64,000 nt of DNA from JAFGFY01 sp964520425 (GTDB taxonomy: Bacteria > Desulfobacterota > DSM-4660 > Desulfatiglandales > HGW-15). The notes beneath the pieces are model-generated. The model was not told where the DNA came from. It saw only the letters and a program-made list of their open reading frames with translations, and searched no databases. Position 1 is the first letter of the stretch. Each line of letters starts with the position of its first letter. Made by a program: the position numbers and the translations under genes. Location of the stretch: positions 1 through 64,000 of the forward strand of contig CAZFMX010000002.1 in the NCBI GenBank assembly GCA_964520425.1, in the 5' to 3' direction. Positions 33,233 through 42,003 of this stretch are shown piece by piece.

Positions 33233-35455
33233 ATGAATAGAACTGTCAGAAACACAAAACCTACTCACAGGCGCAAAAAACTCGGAGAGCTCTTGATAGA
33301 ATCAGGCCTTATCGATGAAAGAACTTTGTCTAAGGCTCTGGATATTCAGAAGATAGAGAACAAAAAGCTGGGTCAAATCCTCATTGACATGGGTGTGGCG
33401 GACGAGCAGGTAATAGCCTCTACACTGGCATCTCAACTTAATATCCCGTTGGTGAAGCTAAAAGAAATAGAAGTCCTCAAGGAAACCATCTCATTGGTTC
33501 CCGCAGAGATCGCGGAAAACTACTCGCTTGTTCCGGTTGAGAGAACAGACAAGGGTCTTACTGTTGCCATGGCCAATCCATTGGAGTTCTATGCCGTGGA
33601 TGATCTACGATTTGTTACTCAGATGCCCATCCATATCGCGGTCGCCTCTGAAAGCGATGTCTTAGAGGCCATAGCTCGATACTATCCAAAGCATGGACTC
33701 GAAAAGGATCTTGGCTCTGTGCCCGGACCGGAACAAGGGATTGAAATCGTCAAGGGCCGGGAGATGGAAGAGGAAGATCTCAAAGATCAACATGAAGTAC
33801 TTGCTTTTGCTGAGCGACCTCCAGTTGTGCGGTTAACAGCCGCCCTCCTCGGCGATGCCATAGCGGTTAGAGCCAGTGACATACACATTGAGCCTCAACG
33901 CTCAACGGTCATTATTCGCTACCGCGTGGACGGTATTATGCGAGAGATTATGAAGGTAGATAGGAATGTGCATGCCTCACTCGTCTCCAGAATCAAAGTG
34001 ATATCCAATATGGACATTTCCATCCGGAGAAAGCCCCAGGACGGCAAGACCAAAGTAAGATACGGAGGCAAAGAATTTGACCTGAGGGTGTCCACGATAC
34101 CCACCTCATATGGTGAGAAGGTAACCATGCGTATCCTGAATCCGGATTCAGCCAAGACAGGGATTGAGGATCTGGGTCTCTCTAAAAAAGCCTTCGAAGA
34201 TCTGATCAATGCCATAAGTATCCCACAAGGGATCGTACTCGTTACCGGGCCTACGGGAAGTGGTAAATCCTCCACCCTTTACGCCTGCCTTAACAGGCTT
34301 AAGTCCCCAGAGGTCAATATCATCACCGTTGAAGACCCGATTGAATTCGATATTGAGGGTGTTAACCAGGTCCAAATAAATCCTCAGGCTGGGATCACCT
34401 TTGCGGCTGGTCTCAGATCCATACTCCGACAGGATCCGGATATCGTCATGGTTGGAGAAATCAGAGACAGAGAGACGGCGTCCATCGCCTGCCAGGCGGC
34501 CCAGACAGGCCACCTAGTGCTCTCCACTCTACACACAAACGACGCCCCCTCAGCCTTGACAAGACTGTTGGATTTGGGCATCGAGGCGTTCCTTATCTCC
34601 GCATCCCTCCAAGCGGTCGTGGGACAACGACTTGTAAGAACGGTATGTAAGGAATGCAAGATTCCCGAACCGCTGAGCGCGCAGATACTGAAGCACTTGC
34701 CTCCGCGCATAAGAGAAGACAAGGAGGCGGTCTTCTGGAAAGGGATCGGTTGTGAGGCTTGCCGATACACAGGGTATTCAGGCCGTTTGGGGATATTCGA
34801 AGTCCTGAGAATCACACCGTCTGTTCGTGAGATGATTGGGTCCGATCCCTCAACAGTGAGCCTGAAAAGGTTGGCAGAAAAAGAGGGATTTCAAACCATG
34901 GCCATGGATGGTTTGCACAAAGCCCTCAATGGGCTAACGACCATTGAGGAAGTCTTTCGTGTAGCACCGCCCGATGCCGAAGATATATTTGATGAATCCA
35001 TCACGGAGACATCTGGATCAGAAGAGATCCAGATTGAAGAAACGCTTTCTGGAGAACCTTCACCGGCATTGAGCGCTATAAAGCCGAAAAAGATCCTTGT
35101 GGCTGATGATAACCAAATTATACTCAAACTGGTTCGCCACATTTTAGAATCTGACGGGCATCTTGTCATTTCTGCTGAAGACGGATTGAAGGCCTTAAAG
35201 ATAGCTATGCAGGAAAAACCAGATCTTATAATCACTGATTATCTAATGCCAAAAATGGATGGGATAGAACTCACAAAAAAGCTCAAGGCCCAATTGGGCT
35301 CACGATATATTCCAATAATCATGCTTACTGCTAAGGACGAAAACTTTCAAAGTAAGGGGATAAAGGCAGGTGCAGATGTTTACATGACAAAACCTTTTAA
35401 TGCGAAGGAGTTTCTGGCCAAGGCAAACAGGCTGATGAGTCGGGCAGAATCATAA
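33233..35455 (+). CDS. PilB/GspE-type ATPase fused to a C-terminal receiver domain
   Basis: 740 aa from ATG 33233 (GGAGGA 9 nt upstream). An MshEN domain (about 12-150: LGELLIESGLIDERTLSKAL, LGQILIDMGVADEQVIASTL) precedes the motor domain with ASDIHIEP, Walker A GPTGSGKSS (about 339-347), VEDPIEFDIEGVNQ, Walker B DPDIVMVGEIRD and a tetracysteine zinc loop (CKECK ... CEACRYTG). Unusually, a full receiver domain follows (about 618-738) with phospho-acceptor Asp in IITDYLMP and the conserved Thr and Lys. It should power pilus extension or secretion, with motor activity gated by phosphorylation and perhaps by c-di-GMP. Many receiver and kinase genes follow. Confidence 0.9.
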   Translation: MNRTVRNTKPTHRRKKLGELLIESGLIDERTLSKALDIQKIENKKLGQILIDMGVADEQVIASTLASQLNIPLVKLKEIEVLKETISLVPAEIAENYSLVPVERTDKGLTVAMANPLEFYAVDDLRFVTQMPIHIAVASESDVLEAIARYYPKHGLEKDLGSVPGPEQGIEIVKGREMEEEDLKDQHEVLAFAERPPVVRLTAALLGDAIAVRASDIHIEPQRSTVIIRYRVDGIMREIMKVDRNVHASLVSRIKVISNMDISIRRKPQDGKTKVRYGGKEFDLRVSTIPTSYGEKVTMRILNPDSAKTGIEDLGLSKKAFEDLINAISIPQGIVLVTGPTGSGKSSTLYACLNRLKSPEVNIITVEDPIEFDIEGVNQVQINPQAGITFAAGLRSILRQDPDIVMVGEIRDRETASIACQAAQTGHLVLSTLHTNDAPSALTRLLDLGIEAFLISASLQAVVGQRLVRTVCKECKIPEPLSAQILKHLPPRIREDKEAVFWKGIGCEACRYTGYSGRLGIFEVLRITPSVREMIGSDPSTVSLKRLAEKEGFQTMAMDGLHKALNGLTTIEEVFRVAPPDAEDIFDESITETSGSEEIQIEETLSGEPSPALSAIKPKKILVADDNQIILKLVRHILESDGHLVISAEDGLKALKIAMQEKPDLIITDYLMPKMDGIELTKKLKAQLGSRYIPIIMLTAKDENFQSKGIKAGADVYMTKPFNAKEFLAKANRLMSRAES

Positions 35456-35566
35456 GAAATAGCGGGAAACTATGTTAGTACTCAAATATCTACATCTACT
35501 GAGAGAGAATCTGGCAGAGAGAAACCTTGTCAAGTGTCAGGGTAGGAAATGGAAAGGGTATAGATT

Positions 35567-35767
35567 ATGGAAAATATAGAACTCATTCAAAGGCTTAGGA
35601 GATTGACAGGAATAACGGAAGATATGGCATCGGATGAGGAGTTAATGGCGACCGTCAAGGACACATTTCTACTTGCCTGGGTCAAATATGAAATAAATCT
35701 CGAAGAGTTTGGGATGTTGCTGAACAAGAGGAGGACAGAGCGGTTCAGAGACAACCTCTCAACCTAA
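35567..35767 (+). CDS. Small helical protein, unknown function
   Basis: 66-aa acidic/basic mixed protein (MENIELIQRLRRLTGITEDM ..., then LMATVKDTFLLAWVKYEINL) predicted all-helical and without membrane segment. A GGAAAGGG-like site lies upstream. It follows the PilB-receiver gene by 111 nt on the same strand and might belong with it. No family recognised. Confidence 0.5.
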   Translation: MENIELIQRLRRLTGITEDMASDEELMATVKDTFLLAWVKYEINLEEFGMLLNKRRTERFRDNLST

Positions 35768-36102
35768 GAAAATCATTGTATTATCGGTAGAAATGGGGCT
35801 GAGGCCAAGCATTAGACTCACAAGACTATTCTTTAATAAGGAGACCCACCTCTTAAAACGAGAAACGGGGTCTTAATATCATCCCCACAATAACCCTTCT
35901 ATTCGGCGATAAGCCTGTCTTTCTCACCGTCTCTTTTTCTTAGGTCAAGTCGAAAACTTATTCCATATAGATTGATCTTCAGACCTTCTTGACTGACTCG
36001 AGTCATTCCATTGTCACTGTGATTCACCCGAAGGTAATCATTTCTATGGATTGGATGATTTTAGTCTTCCAGTTCATGATTCAACGATTAAAATTAAAGC
36101 CT
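35768..36102. other. Gene-free stretch
   Basis: 335 bp between the small helical protein and the first minus-strand receiver gene, in a convergent arrangement. No strong terminator hairpin or gene was recognised. Confidence 0.4.
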
Positions 36103-36471
36103 TTAAGCCAGCCCCAGCTGACCAAGTCGGAAATCTAAGAGGAATTTCAGACGAGCCAAATCGATCGGTTTAGTCACAAATTCAAACGCCCCCTGCTTGA
36201 AGGACTCCATCCCAACTTTGTGTCCTCCAACACCAGTCACCATGATCACATCTGTCGATGGTGAGATCTCTTTGATCTTCTCCAAGACCTCAATACCGTT
36301 CACCTCAGGCATCAGATAATCAAGCAGAACAATCGCCGGCTTTTCCTGAATTTTTTCCAGTGCTTCTTCTCCACTGCCTGCCATGATAGCATCATGACCT
36401 AGACTTGATAGGAATCTTTTTAGTACTTTTCGAACACTATCTTCATCATCAACGACGAGTATTCTAGCCAT
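36103..36471 (-). CDS. Single-domain response regulator
   Basis: 122-aa CheY-like receiver with acidic pocket DDED at 8-11, phospho-acceptor Asp in IVLLDYLMPEVNG, the conserved Thr (VTGVGG) and Lys (TKPID). It has no output domain and so acts through protein contacts or a phosphorelay. The start at 36471 has GGAGGG upstream; a 42-codon extension has no support. It is the last gene in a block of minus-strand regulators. Confidence 0.88.
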   Translation of the reverse strand: MARILVVDDEDSVRKVLKRFLSSLGHDAIMAGSGEEALEKIQEKPAIVLLDYLMPEVNGIEVLEKIKEISPSTDVIMVTGVGGHKVGMESFKQGAFEFVTKPIDLARLKFLLDFRLGQLGLA

Positions 36472-36613
36472 AGCAATACCCTCCTTTCTTGTCCATGAAT
36501 TCCCTATCTTCACAAAATAGCTCTTTTCATATTCATGCCCCGCTCTTGCCTGAAAGGACCAATCTAGAAAAATCGTTCCATCGAAGGCCCTACTCACACA
36601 TGGGGACAGACCT

Positions 36614-36985
36614 CTACCCGTTATCTAGAAGCTCCCCGATATCCTTCAAAAGCCCTTCTATTTCAAAAGGTTTGACGTATACACGTGCGGCACCAAGACC
36701 TTTGGCCATACGCAAACAAGTGGTAGAATCCATTACGCCACCTCCGGACATGGCAAGAATCCTCACTTCTGGAAAATCTCGCTTAAGCTTCATGATCGTC
36801 TCCAAGCCTTCCTGGTTAGGCATGAATATATCTGTGAGGACAAGATCCGCGGGATGGTCTCTGTAAAGCTCGACCCCTTTTGAACCATCAGCGGCATCCA
36901 TAACCTCATACCCCTCTGTTTCCAAAATCCTCCGGAGCATTCTGCGTATCTGGGCTTCATCGTCTATGACAAGTACACTTGCCAT
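36614..36985 (-). CDS. Single-domain response regulator
   Basis: 123-aa receiver: acidic pocket in VIDDEAQ, acceptor Asp in LVLTDIFMPNQEG, MSGGG and VKPFE. AGGAGG lies upstream of the ATG. The Thr/Ser site is Ser (AMSGGG). It is about 140 nt upstream of the next receiver gene and probably co-transcribed with it. Its target is unknown; flagellar, pilus or chemotaxis control are candidates. Confidence 0.88.
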   Translation of the reverse strand: MASVLVIDDEAQIRRMLRRILETEGYEVMDAADGSKGVELYRDHPADLVLTDIFMPNQEGLETIMKLKRDFPEVRILAMSGGGVMDSTTCLRMAKGLGAARVYVKPFEIEGLLKDIGELLDNG

Positions 36986-37223
36986 ACCTTATCCTCCTGT
37001 AATGTTGCTCTTAACTAAATGAAGGTCAAAACCTTGATTCCATTTTCAGATCATTGAAATGATCGGAAAACTCTTGGGCCAGATTTCCAGAAACCTGATC
37101 TGACCTCCATTAATCTATAGACAATGAAAGAATCGTGCCATCTTGTATCAACGGAATTTTCTGTCTAAATTCAATTGGTTATTTAATTCCAGCATCCCCA
37201 TGGACTGGTGCAATGTCTCCCGT

Positions 37224-38810
37224 TTAACAGTAATCTTCCTGTGAGGCGGTAATGATTCCTGTTTGAGAGGAATCTTTTTCTAAACCATTTTCTCGAGACA
37301 TCTCTGATTCTCTGCGCATATTCATGCACGACCGATTGGCTCGATCGCCCCACAATCGGTAGACGTCAATATGGTTCGACATGCCTTTAAACGATTTCTT
37401 CTCGACAAACTGGGATAAATACCCCCCCTTTAATCTCTCCACCGCTTCTTTCAAAGCGAGCACTTCATTCGGTGCTGCATGTGAACACAGCCTCCTGGCG
37501 ATATTGACCGTATTCCCGATAACCGTATAATCATAGCGCTTTTCCGAGCCCACGTTGCCCACAAACACTTTACCCGTATCAATACCGATCCCAATGCCCA
37601 GGCCCCCAAAGTGAGGTGAAACCTCAGAAAACTTCTCCTTCAACTCCGCGAACGATGTTACCATATCAAGCCCAGCTTCCACTCCGCTTTGGGTTGTATT
37701 TTCCAATGCGATCGGGGCGCCGAAAAAGGCCATGACTTCGTCTCCAATGAACTTGTTGATACTCCCCCCGGATTTAAAGACAATCCGGGTCATGGCGCTG
37801 TAGAATTCGTCAAGGAAATCGATAATAGCTTCAAGTTCCACGTGATTCATCATCTGACTAAATCCACGAATATCTGCGAACAGAACCGTCATTTCGACCT
37901 GTTCTCTCATTCTTTTCGGTTGGTTCCACTCTTCTATCCTATTCATCAGTTCTTTGGCGACTTGGGGGGAGTGGAGTTGCTCAAGCATTGTCTGAAATCG
38001 AATGCGCTGGTGCTTTTCTCCCATAAGAATCGCATTATGAATCGCCACCGCAACATTATTGGCGAAAACAGTGATCAATTTCAGGTCGTTCTCGGAGTAA
38101 CTTTTCTGCCTTTCCGTGATATTCACATTCATCACTCCAATGCATTTCTTCCCTATCTTAAGGGGTAAACACATAGCTGAGGTAATGTTCCATGCCTTCT
38201 TTTCCATGCCGGGGAAGTCGTCCGGACTCACTTCTCCATTGAGTAGAAGGGGCCTGCCGTTTTCTACCACCCACCCGGCGATCCCTTCCCCGATAGGAAG
38301 CTGAGCATCTTCAGTAAACTCAACTCCTTTTCCATAGGAGGCTTTAGTCTGCAGTATTCTCTTTTGGTCATCGACGAGCATGATGGAAGAATGCTGAGCG
38401 TCAAAGCATCTTAACATCTCCCTTGTGATAGTCTTTAGAATGTCTGACAATTCCTTTTGGGAATTGATGCAGGAGCTGACCTCCAAGAGGGCACTGAGGA
38501 TCGTTACCTCTCTGTCCAAGTTTCTTGCCGTCACTTCTATCTTCATTAAGGCTCTGGAAAGCATCATGACCTTCCTTTGTTGGACGATCATGTAGGCGCA
38601 GAAGAGTAAAACCAGCAAAGAGAGGAAGATTGAGAGCTTATAGGTATCTCCTGAAACAATAATTCTTGACCCTCCTAAAAGAGTGAGAATCTGCATGGCG
38701 AGGAGTGACAGTGTCAAGTAAAGAATCAAGACCACGGCAAGCAAAATCAAATGCCGGGTCCTCTTTTCTATCTTCCGAATGCTCTCCTCATGGGTTTTCA
38801 TACGCTTCAT
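37224..38810 (-). CDS. Membrane adenylate cyclase with GAF domain (class III)
   Basis: 528 aa. Two N-terminal helices (about 17-75), then a GAF domain (about 105-255, HSSIMLVDDQKRILQTKASYG) and a class III cyclase domain (about 305-490). Metal-binding Asp residues are in FADIRGFSQ and NKFIGDEVMAFFG; the transition-state Asn and Arg are in VIGNTVNIARRL. It should make cAMP in answer to a ligand of the GAF domain. Two close ATG codons (38810 and 38801) are possible starts; neither has a strong ribosome site. It lies between receiver genes. Confidence 0.88.
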   Translation of the reverse strand: MKRMKTHEESIRKIEKRTRHLILLAVVLILYLTLSLLAMQILTLLGGSRIIVSGDTYKLSIFLSLLVLLFCAYMIVQQRKVMMLSRALMKIEVTARNLDREVTILSALLEVSSCINSQKELSDILKTITREMLRCFDAQHSSIMLVDDQKRILQTKASYGKGVEFTEDAQLPIGEGIAGWVVENGRPLLLNGEVSPDDFPGMEKKAWNITSAMCLPLKIGKKCIGVMNVNITERQKSYSENDLKLITVFANNVAVAIHNAILMGEKHQRIRFQTMLEQLHSPQVAKELMNRIEEWNQPKRMREQVEMTVLFADIRGFSQMMNHVELEAIIDFLDEFYSAMTRIVFKSGGSINKFIGDEVMAFFGAPIALENTTQSGVEAGLDMVTSFAELKEKFSEVSPHFGGLGIGIGIDTGKVFVGNVGSEKRYDYTVIGNTVNIARRLCSHAAPNEVLALKEAVERLKGGYLSQFVEKKSFKGMSNHIDVYRLWGDRANRSCMNMRRESEMSRENGLEKDSSQTGIITASQEDYC

Positions 38811-38852
38811 CGAGTATTAGCTGTTGTCTTGAGAATGAAGTATGTCAGAGCC

Positions 38853-39941
38853 TCAGGAAGGCAACTTGAAATCTTTCTCTCTGAATAGGCGCAAACAGGC
38901 GTCTGTTACTTCAGAATCATAGAGTCGGCCCCTGTTGCGATTGATCTCCTCTAACGCCGCGTCAAGGCTGAGAGCGGGACGGTAAGGTCTGTGGGAGGCC
39001 ATGGCTTCAATTACGTCAGCGACAGCTAGAATCTTTGATTCCAAGAGAATTTCCTTCTCGGTTAATCCCCGAGGATATCCTGAACCATCTAACCTCTCGT
39101 GATGCTGGAGCACAATCTGAGCGATCGGCCAAGGAAAGGCGATATCCTTCAGTATCTCGTAACCCAGCCGGGAATGGGTCTTGATAAGACTGAACTCTAT
39201 TTCTGTTAACCGACCCGGTTTGTTAAGAATTTCCGCGGGGACCGTTATTTTGCCCAAGTCATGGATCATTCCAGCCATGCGGATACCTTCGATCAGTGCT
39301 CCATTGAGATCCAACTCTTCAGTAATGGCACAGGCAATCTTCGACACACGATTTTGATGCCCGGCCGTATAGGGATCTCTCATTTCAACGGTCATCGCCA
39401 TAGCTTCTACAAATCCATTCATGGCCATTACAAGGCGTTCATTAGCGACTCGAAGGGAATCTGTACGTTCGGTAATCATCGTTTCAAGATTCTTATGGTA
39501 GGTCCGATTTTCTAACTCCAACTTCCGTCTGCGCAGCGCGCAGGACACATTGAACATCAGCTCGTCGGGACGAAAAGGTTTCACAACATATCCAAAGGCC
39601 CCATTTTCTAGGACATTTTTTGCGACGTCCATGTCGCCTACTCCTGTTATCATGATGACGGCAGTATCCGGATGCTCTTTAGATATGTGTTTTATCAAAT
39701 CCACTCCCGATTCACCCGGCATCTTCATATCACAAAGAACCAGATCAAATTCCTGGCCTTTGATTAATGATCTGGCTTCCTCAGCATTTGCGGCTTGAGC
39801 ATATTTAAAGCCTTGATTTTCAAGCTTGCGGCACACCAAACGACGCACGCTGGCTTCATCATCAACTACCAGGATCTTTGGAACTTCCTGAACCGTCTCA
39901 CCAGAAAATACATCGCTCAAATCAAGTTTTACACTTGCCAT
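38853..39941 (-). CDS. Response regulator with HD-GYP c-di-GMP phosphodiesterase domain
   Basis: 362-aa RpfG-like protein. A receiver domain (about 20-140; acceptor in LVLCDMKMPGESG), a coiled linker, and an HD-GYP domain (about 175-350) with HQNRVSKIA, HDLGKITVPAEIL and HHERLDGSGYPRGL. All metal and GYP residues are intact, so it should break down c-di-GMP when phosphorylated. Such enzymes control motility and pili; the neighbouring genes fit. Confidence 0.92.
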   Translation of the reverse strand: MASVKLDLSDVFSGETVQEVPKILVVDDEASVRRLVCRKLENQGFKYAQAANAEEARSLIKGQEFDLVLCDMKMPGESGVDLIKHISKEHPDTAVIMITGVGDMDVAKNVLENGAFGYVVKPFRPDELMFNVSCALRRRKLELENRTYHKNLETMITERTDSLRVANERLVMAMNGFVEAMAMTVEMRDPYTAGHQNRVSKIACAITEELDLNGALIEGIRMAGMIHDLGKITVPAEILNKPGRLTEIEFSLIKTHSRLGYEILKDIAFPWPIAQIVLQHHERLDGSGYPRGLTEKEILLESKILAVADVIEAMASHRPYRPALSLDAALEEINRNRGRLYDSEVTDACLRLFREKDFKLPS

Positions 39942-40532
39942 GTCTATCTTTCTCCTCTAATTTATTTTATTTTCTCTTATACCTTAGAGAGGACCTCCTC
40001 GCCTTGAATCTTCTTGTAGATGGTACAATTGGGGAACAAATCCCTTCAGCCCCATATGTCATATTATACCTCTCAGACACTTTCACTCACTTTTAAGAAT
40101 CGAAATATGGGACGCTCGTATTTCATACAATCAATCACGGCCAAGTACTTCATAAAGCCAAGATCTCGAAGAGGGCAATAGATATACAGGATTGAGATAG
40201 TGCTCCAATCTGGCGTTCATATCAGATTATCGTTCACCTTGTTCAGACATCCTCATCAAGATTACTCAAGATGCATGCCAAACCACCCATTGACACTATT
40301 TATCCTGTGATTTGAATAAGTTAACCCTAACTGCGGCATTGATAAAACCAAGAAATGCCTGGTGTTGAATAGCCATTTTCTTGTGAAGTGGGATTTTTTC
40401 TTGTGTGACAGGAATCCTTACGTTGGTCACCGGGGCTTGTATGTTGGCGGGATGAGACGGCTGACTTGAGATTTTTCAAAGCAACCGTCAAACATCGAGT
40501 CTCGACTTTTCGGGATCAAATACCCGAGTTTC
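39942..40532. other. Gene-free stretch
   Basis: About 590 bp between two minus-strand regulators. Directly behind the NtrC-type gene a short hairpin CGGGATcaaATACCCG-like palindrome (about 40508-40526) may act as its terminator, but no T-run follows. Nothing else was recognised. Confidence 0.4.
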
Positions 40533-41939
40533 TCAAAATTTGTTTATGCCATACTTCTTTAAAAGGTAATACAGGCGGGACCGTGAAAGACCTGAAATAT
40601 GACAGGCCTCTTTGAAGTCCCTTTTGGTGAGTAGCACGAGGTCGTGCAAGTACTGCTGTTCAGCGTTGGCTAGGGCGGTATCTCGCACTTCCTGCAGTTT
40701 GGGAAGAGAAAAAACCTGAGGATCCTCTTCTGAATAGATTTCCTTCTCAGACCTTTTCTTACTGACTGATGCCCTGGCTTGGTGAACTCGGAGTTCTGTG
40801 GGCAGGTGTCTGGGAAAGAGTGTCGGCTCGAATCGAGCCATGGCCAGCACTCTCTCCATGGTATTGAGTAATTCACGAACATTTCCCGGCCAATCATACA
40901 CAGTCAGTGCATCGAAAAAATCAGGAGAAAATCCCTTTGTTTCAGTGCCATATCGCTCGCAGAGCTTAGCTATGTGATGGAAGGCAATCTCCTTTATATC
41001 ACCGGGGCGTGTCCTTAGAGGAGGTACCTCAATGGTCACAGCCTGGATACGGAAGTAGAGATCCTGCCTGAATTGCCCTGATTGGACCATACTTCCCAGA
41101 TCCCTGTTCGTGGCCGATACGAGCCTGAAATCACTCTCAACCTCCTTATTACTGCCTAGAGGACGAAAACGACGTTCTTGGAGTGCACGCAAGAAGTCCT
41201 TTTGAACGGCCAATGGAAGTTCTCCCACTTCATCTAAGAAAAGGGTACCCCCGTCAGCCTCTTTCATGAAACCCACACGTGGCCTTTCGGCTCCGGTGAA
41301 GGCTCCTTTTTCGTGCCCGAAGAGCATACTCCCAACAAGGTTCTCGGGTAGAGCAGCACAATCGAGCACAACAAAGTTCTTAGTAGCTCGAGCACTGTTT
41401 TTGTGAACGGTTTTGGCAAAGAGCTCTTTTCCCGTGCCGGTTTCACCCGTTATGAGCACATTTACATCGCTGTTTGCCACTTGTGCCACCAGGTCCAGGC
41501 ATGCCTCCAACTCCGGACTGTTTCCCACAATACCTTCCCGCCTCAGTATCGCACGTATATTCGTCTGAGACTTTTTCTCGTGGTATTGGAGGGCACGAGT
41601 TATCTGCAGACCAAGATTATCCATATTAAATGGTTTCTGAACATAGGCCCAAGCGCCGGTTTCTATGGCAAGCTCCGCGCCATCCGGATCACCCTCTCCT
41701 GTGATAATAATAACCTCTGGAGAAGAATCCGCTTTCTGCATCATAGGAAGTGCATCCAGACCGTTTCCATCAGGCAGACGTACATCGAGAAAAACTACGT
41801 CAAATGCGTCGGACAATACTTCCTTAAGCCCGTCTTCAAGGGTCAAGACAGAGGCGCACTCGTGTCCCATACGCTCAATATAACGGGTCAGTGTCTTACA
41901 TATCATCTTGTCGTCATCAACAATCAGAATCTTGGACAT
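40533..41939 (-). CDS. NtrC-family sigma54-dependent response regulator
   Basis: 468 aa: receiver domain (acceptor in VVFLDVRLPDGNG), AAA+ domain with Walker A GETGTGKELF, GAFTGAE loop for sigma54 contact and DGGTLFLDEVGEL, and a C-terminal Fis-type HTH (DFKEACHISGLSRSRLYYLLKKYGI). It activates sigma54 promoters when phosphorylated. The hybrid kinase 64 nt upstream on the same strand is the natural partner, although a PilS-like kinase without a PilR is also in the window. Confidence 0.93.
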   Translation of the reverse strand: MSKILIVDDDKMICKTLTRYIERMGHECASVLTLEDGLKEVLSDAFDVVFLDVRLPDGNGLDALPMMQKADSSPEVIIITGEGDPDGAELAIETGAWAYVQKPFNMDNLGLQITRALQYHEKKSQTNIRAILRREGIVGNSPELEACLDLVAQVANSDVNVLITGETGTGKELFAKTVHKNSARATKNFVVLDCAALPENLVGSMLFGHEKGAFTGAERPRVGFMKEADGGTLFLDEVGELPLAVQKDFLRALQERRFRPLGSNKEVESDFRLVSATNRDLGSMVQSGQFRQDLYFRIQAVTIEVPPLRTRPGDIKEIAFHHIAKLCERYGTETKGFSPDFFDALTVYDWPGNVRELLNTMERVLAMARFEPTLFPRHLPTELRVHQARASVSKKRSEKEIYSEEDPQVFSLPKLQEVRDTALANAEQQYLHDLVLLTKRDFKEACHISGLSRSRLYYLLKKYGINKF

Positions 41940-42003
41940 CTTGATTAATCCCTAGTTTTATCATTCTTTTTTTCGAGCTACGACTGGTGTTCTCATTTCC
42001 AGA

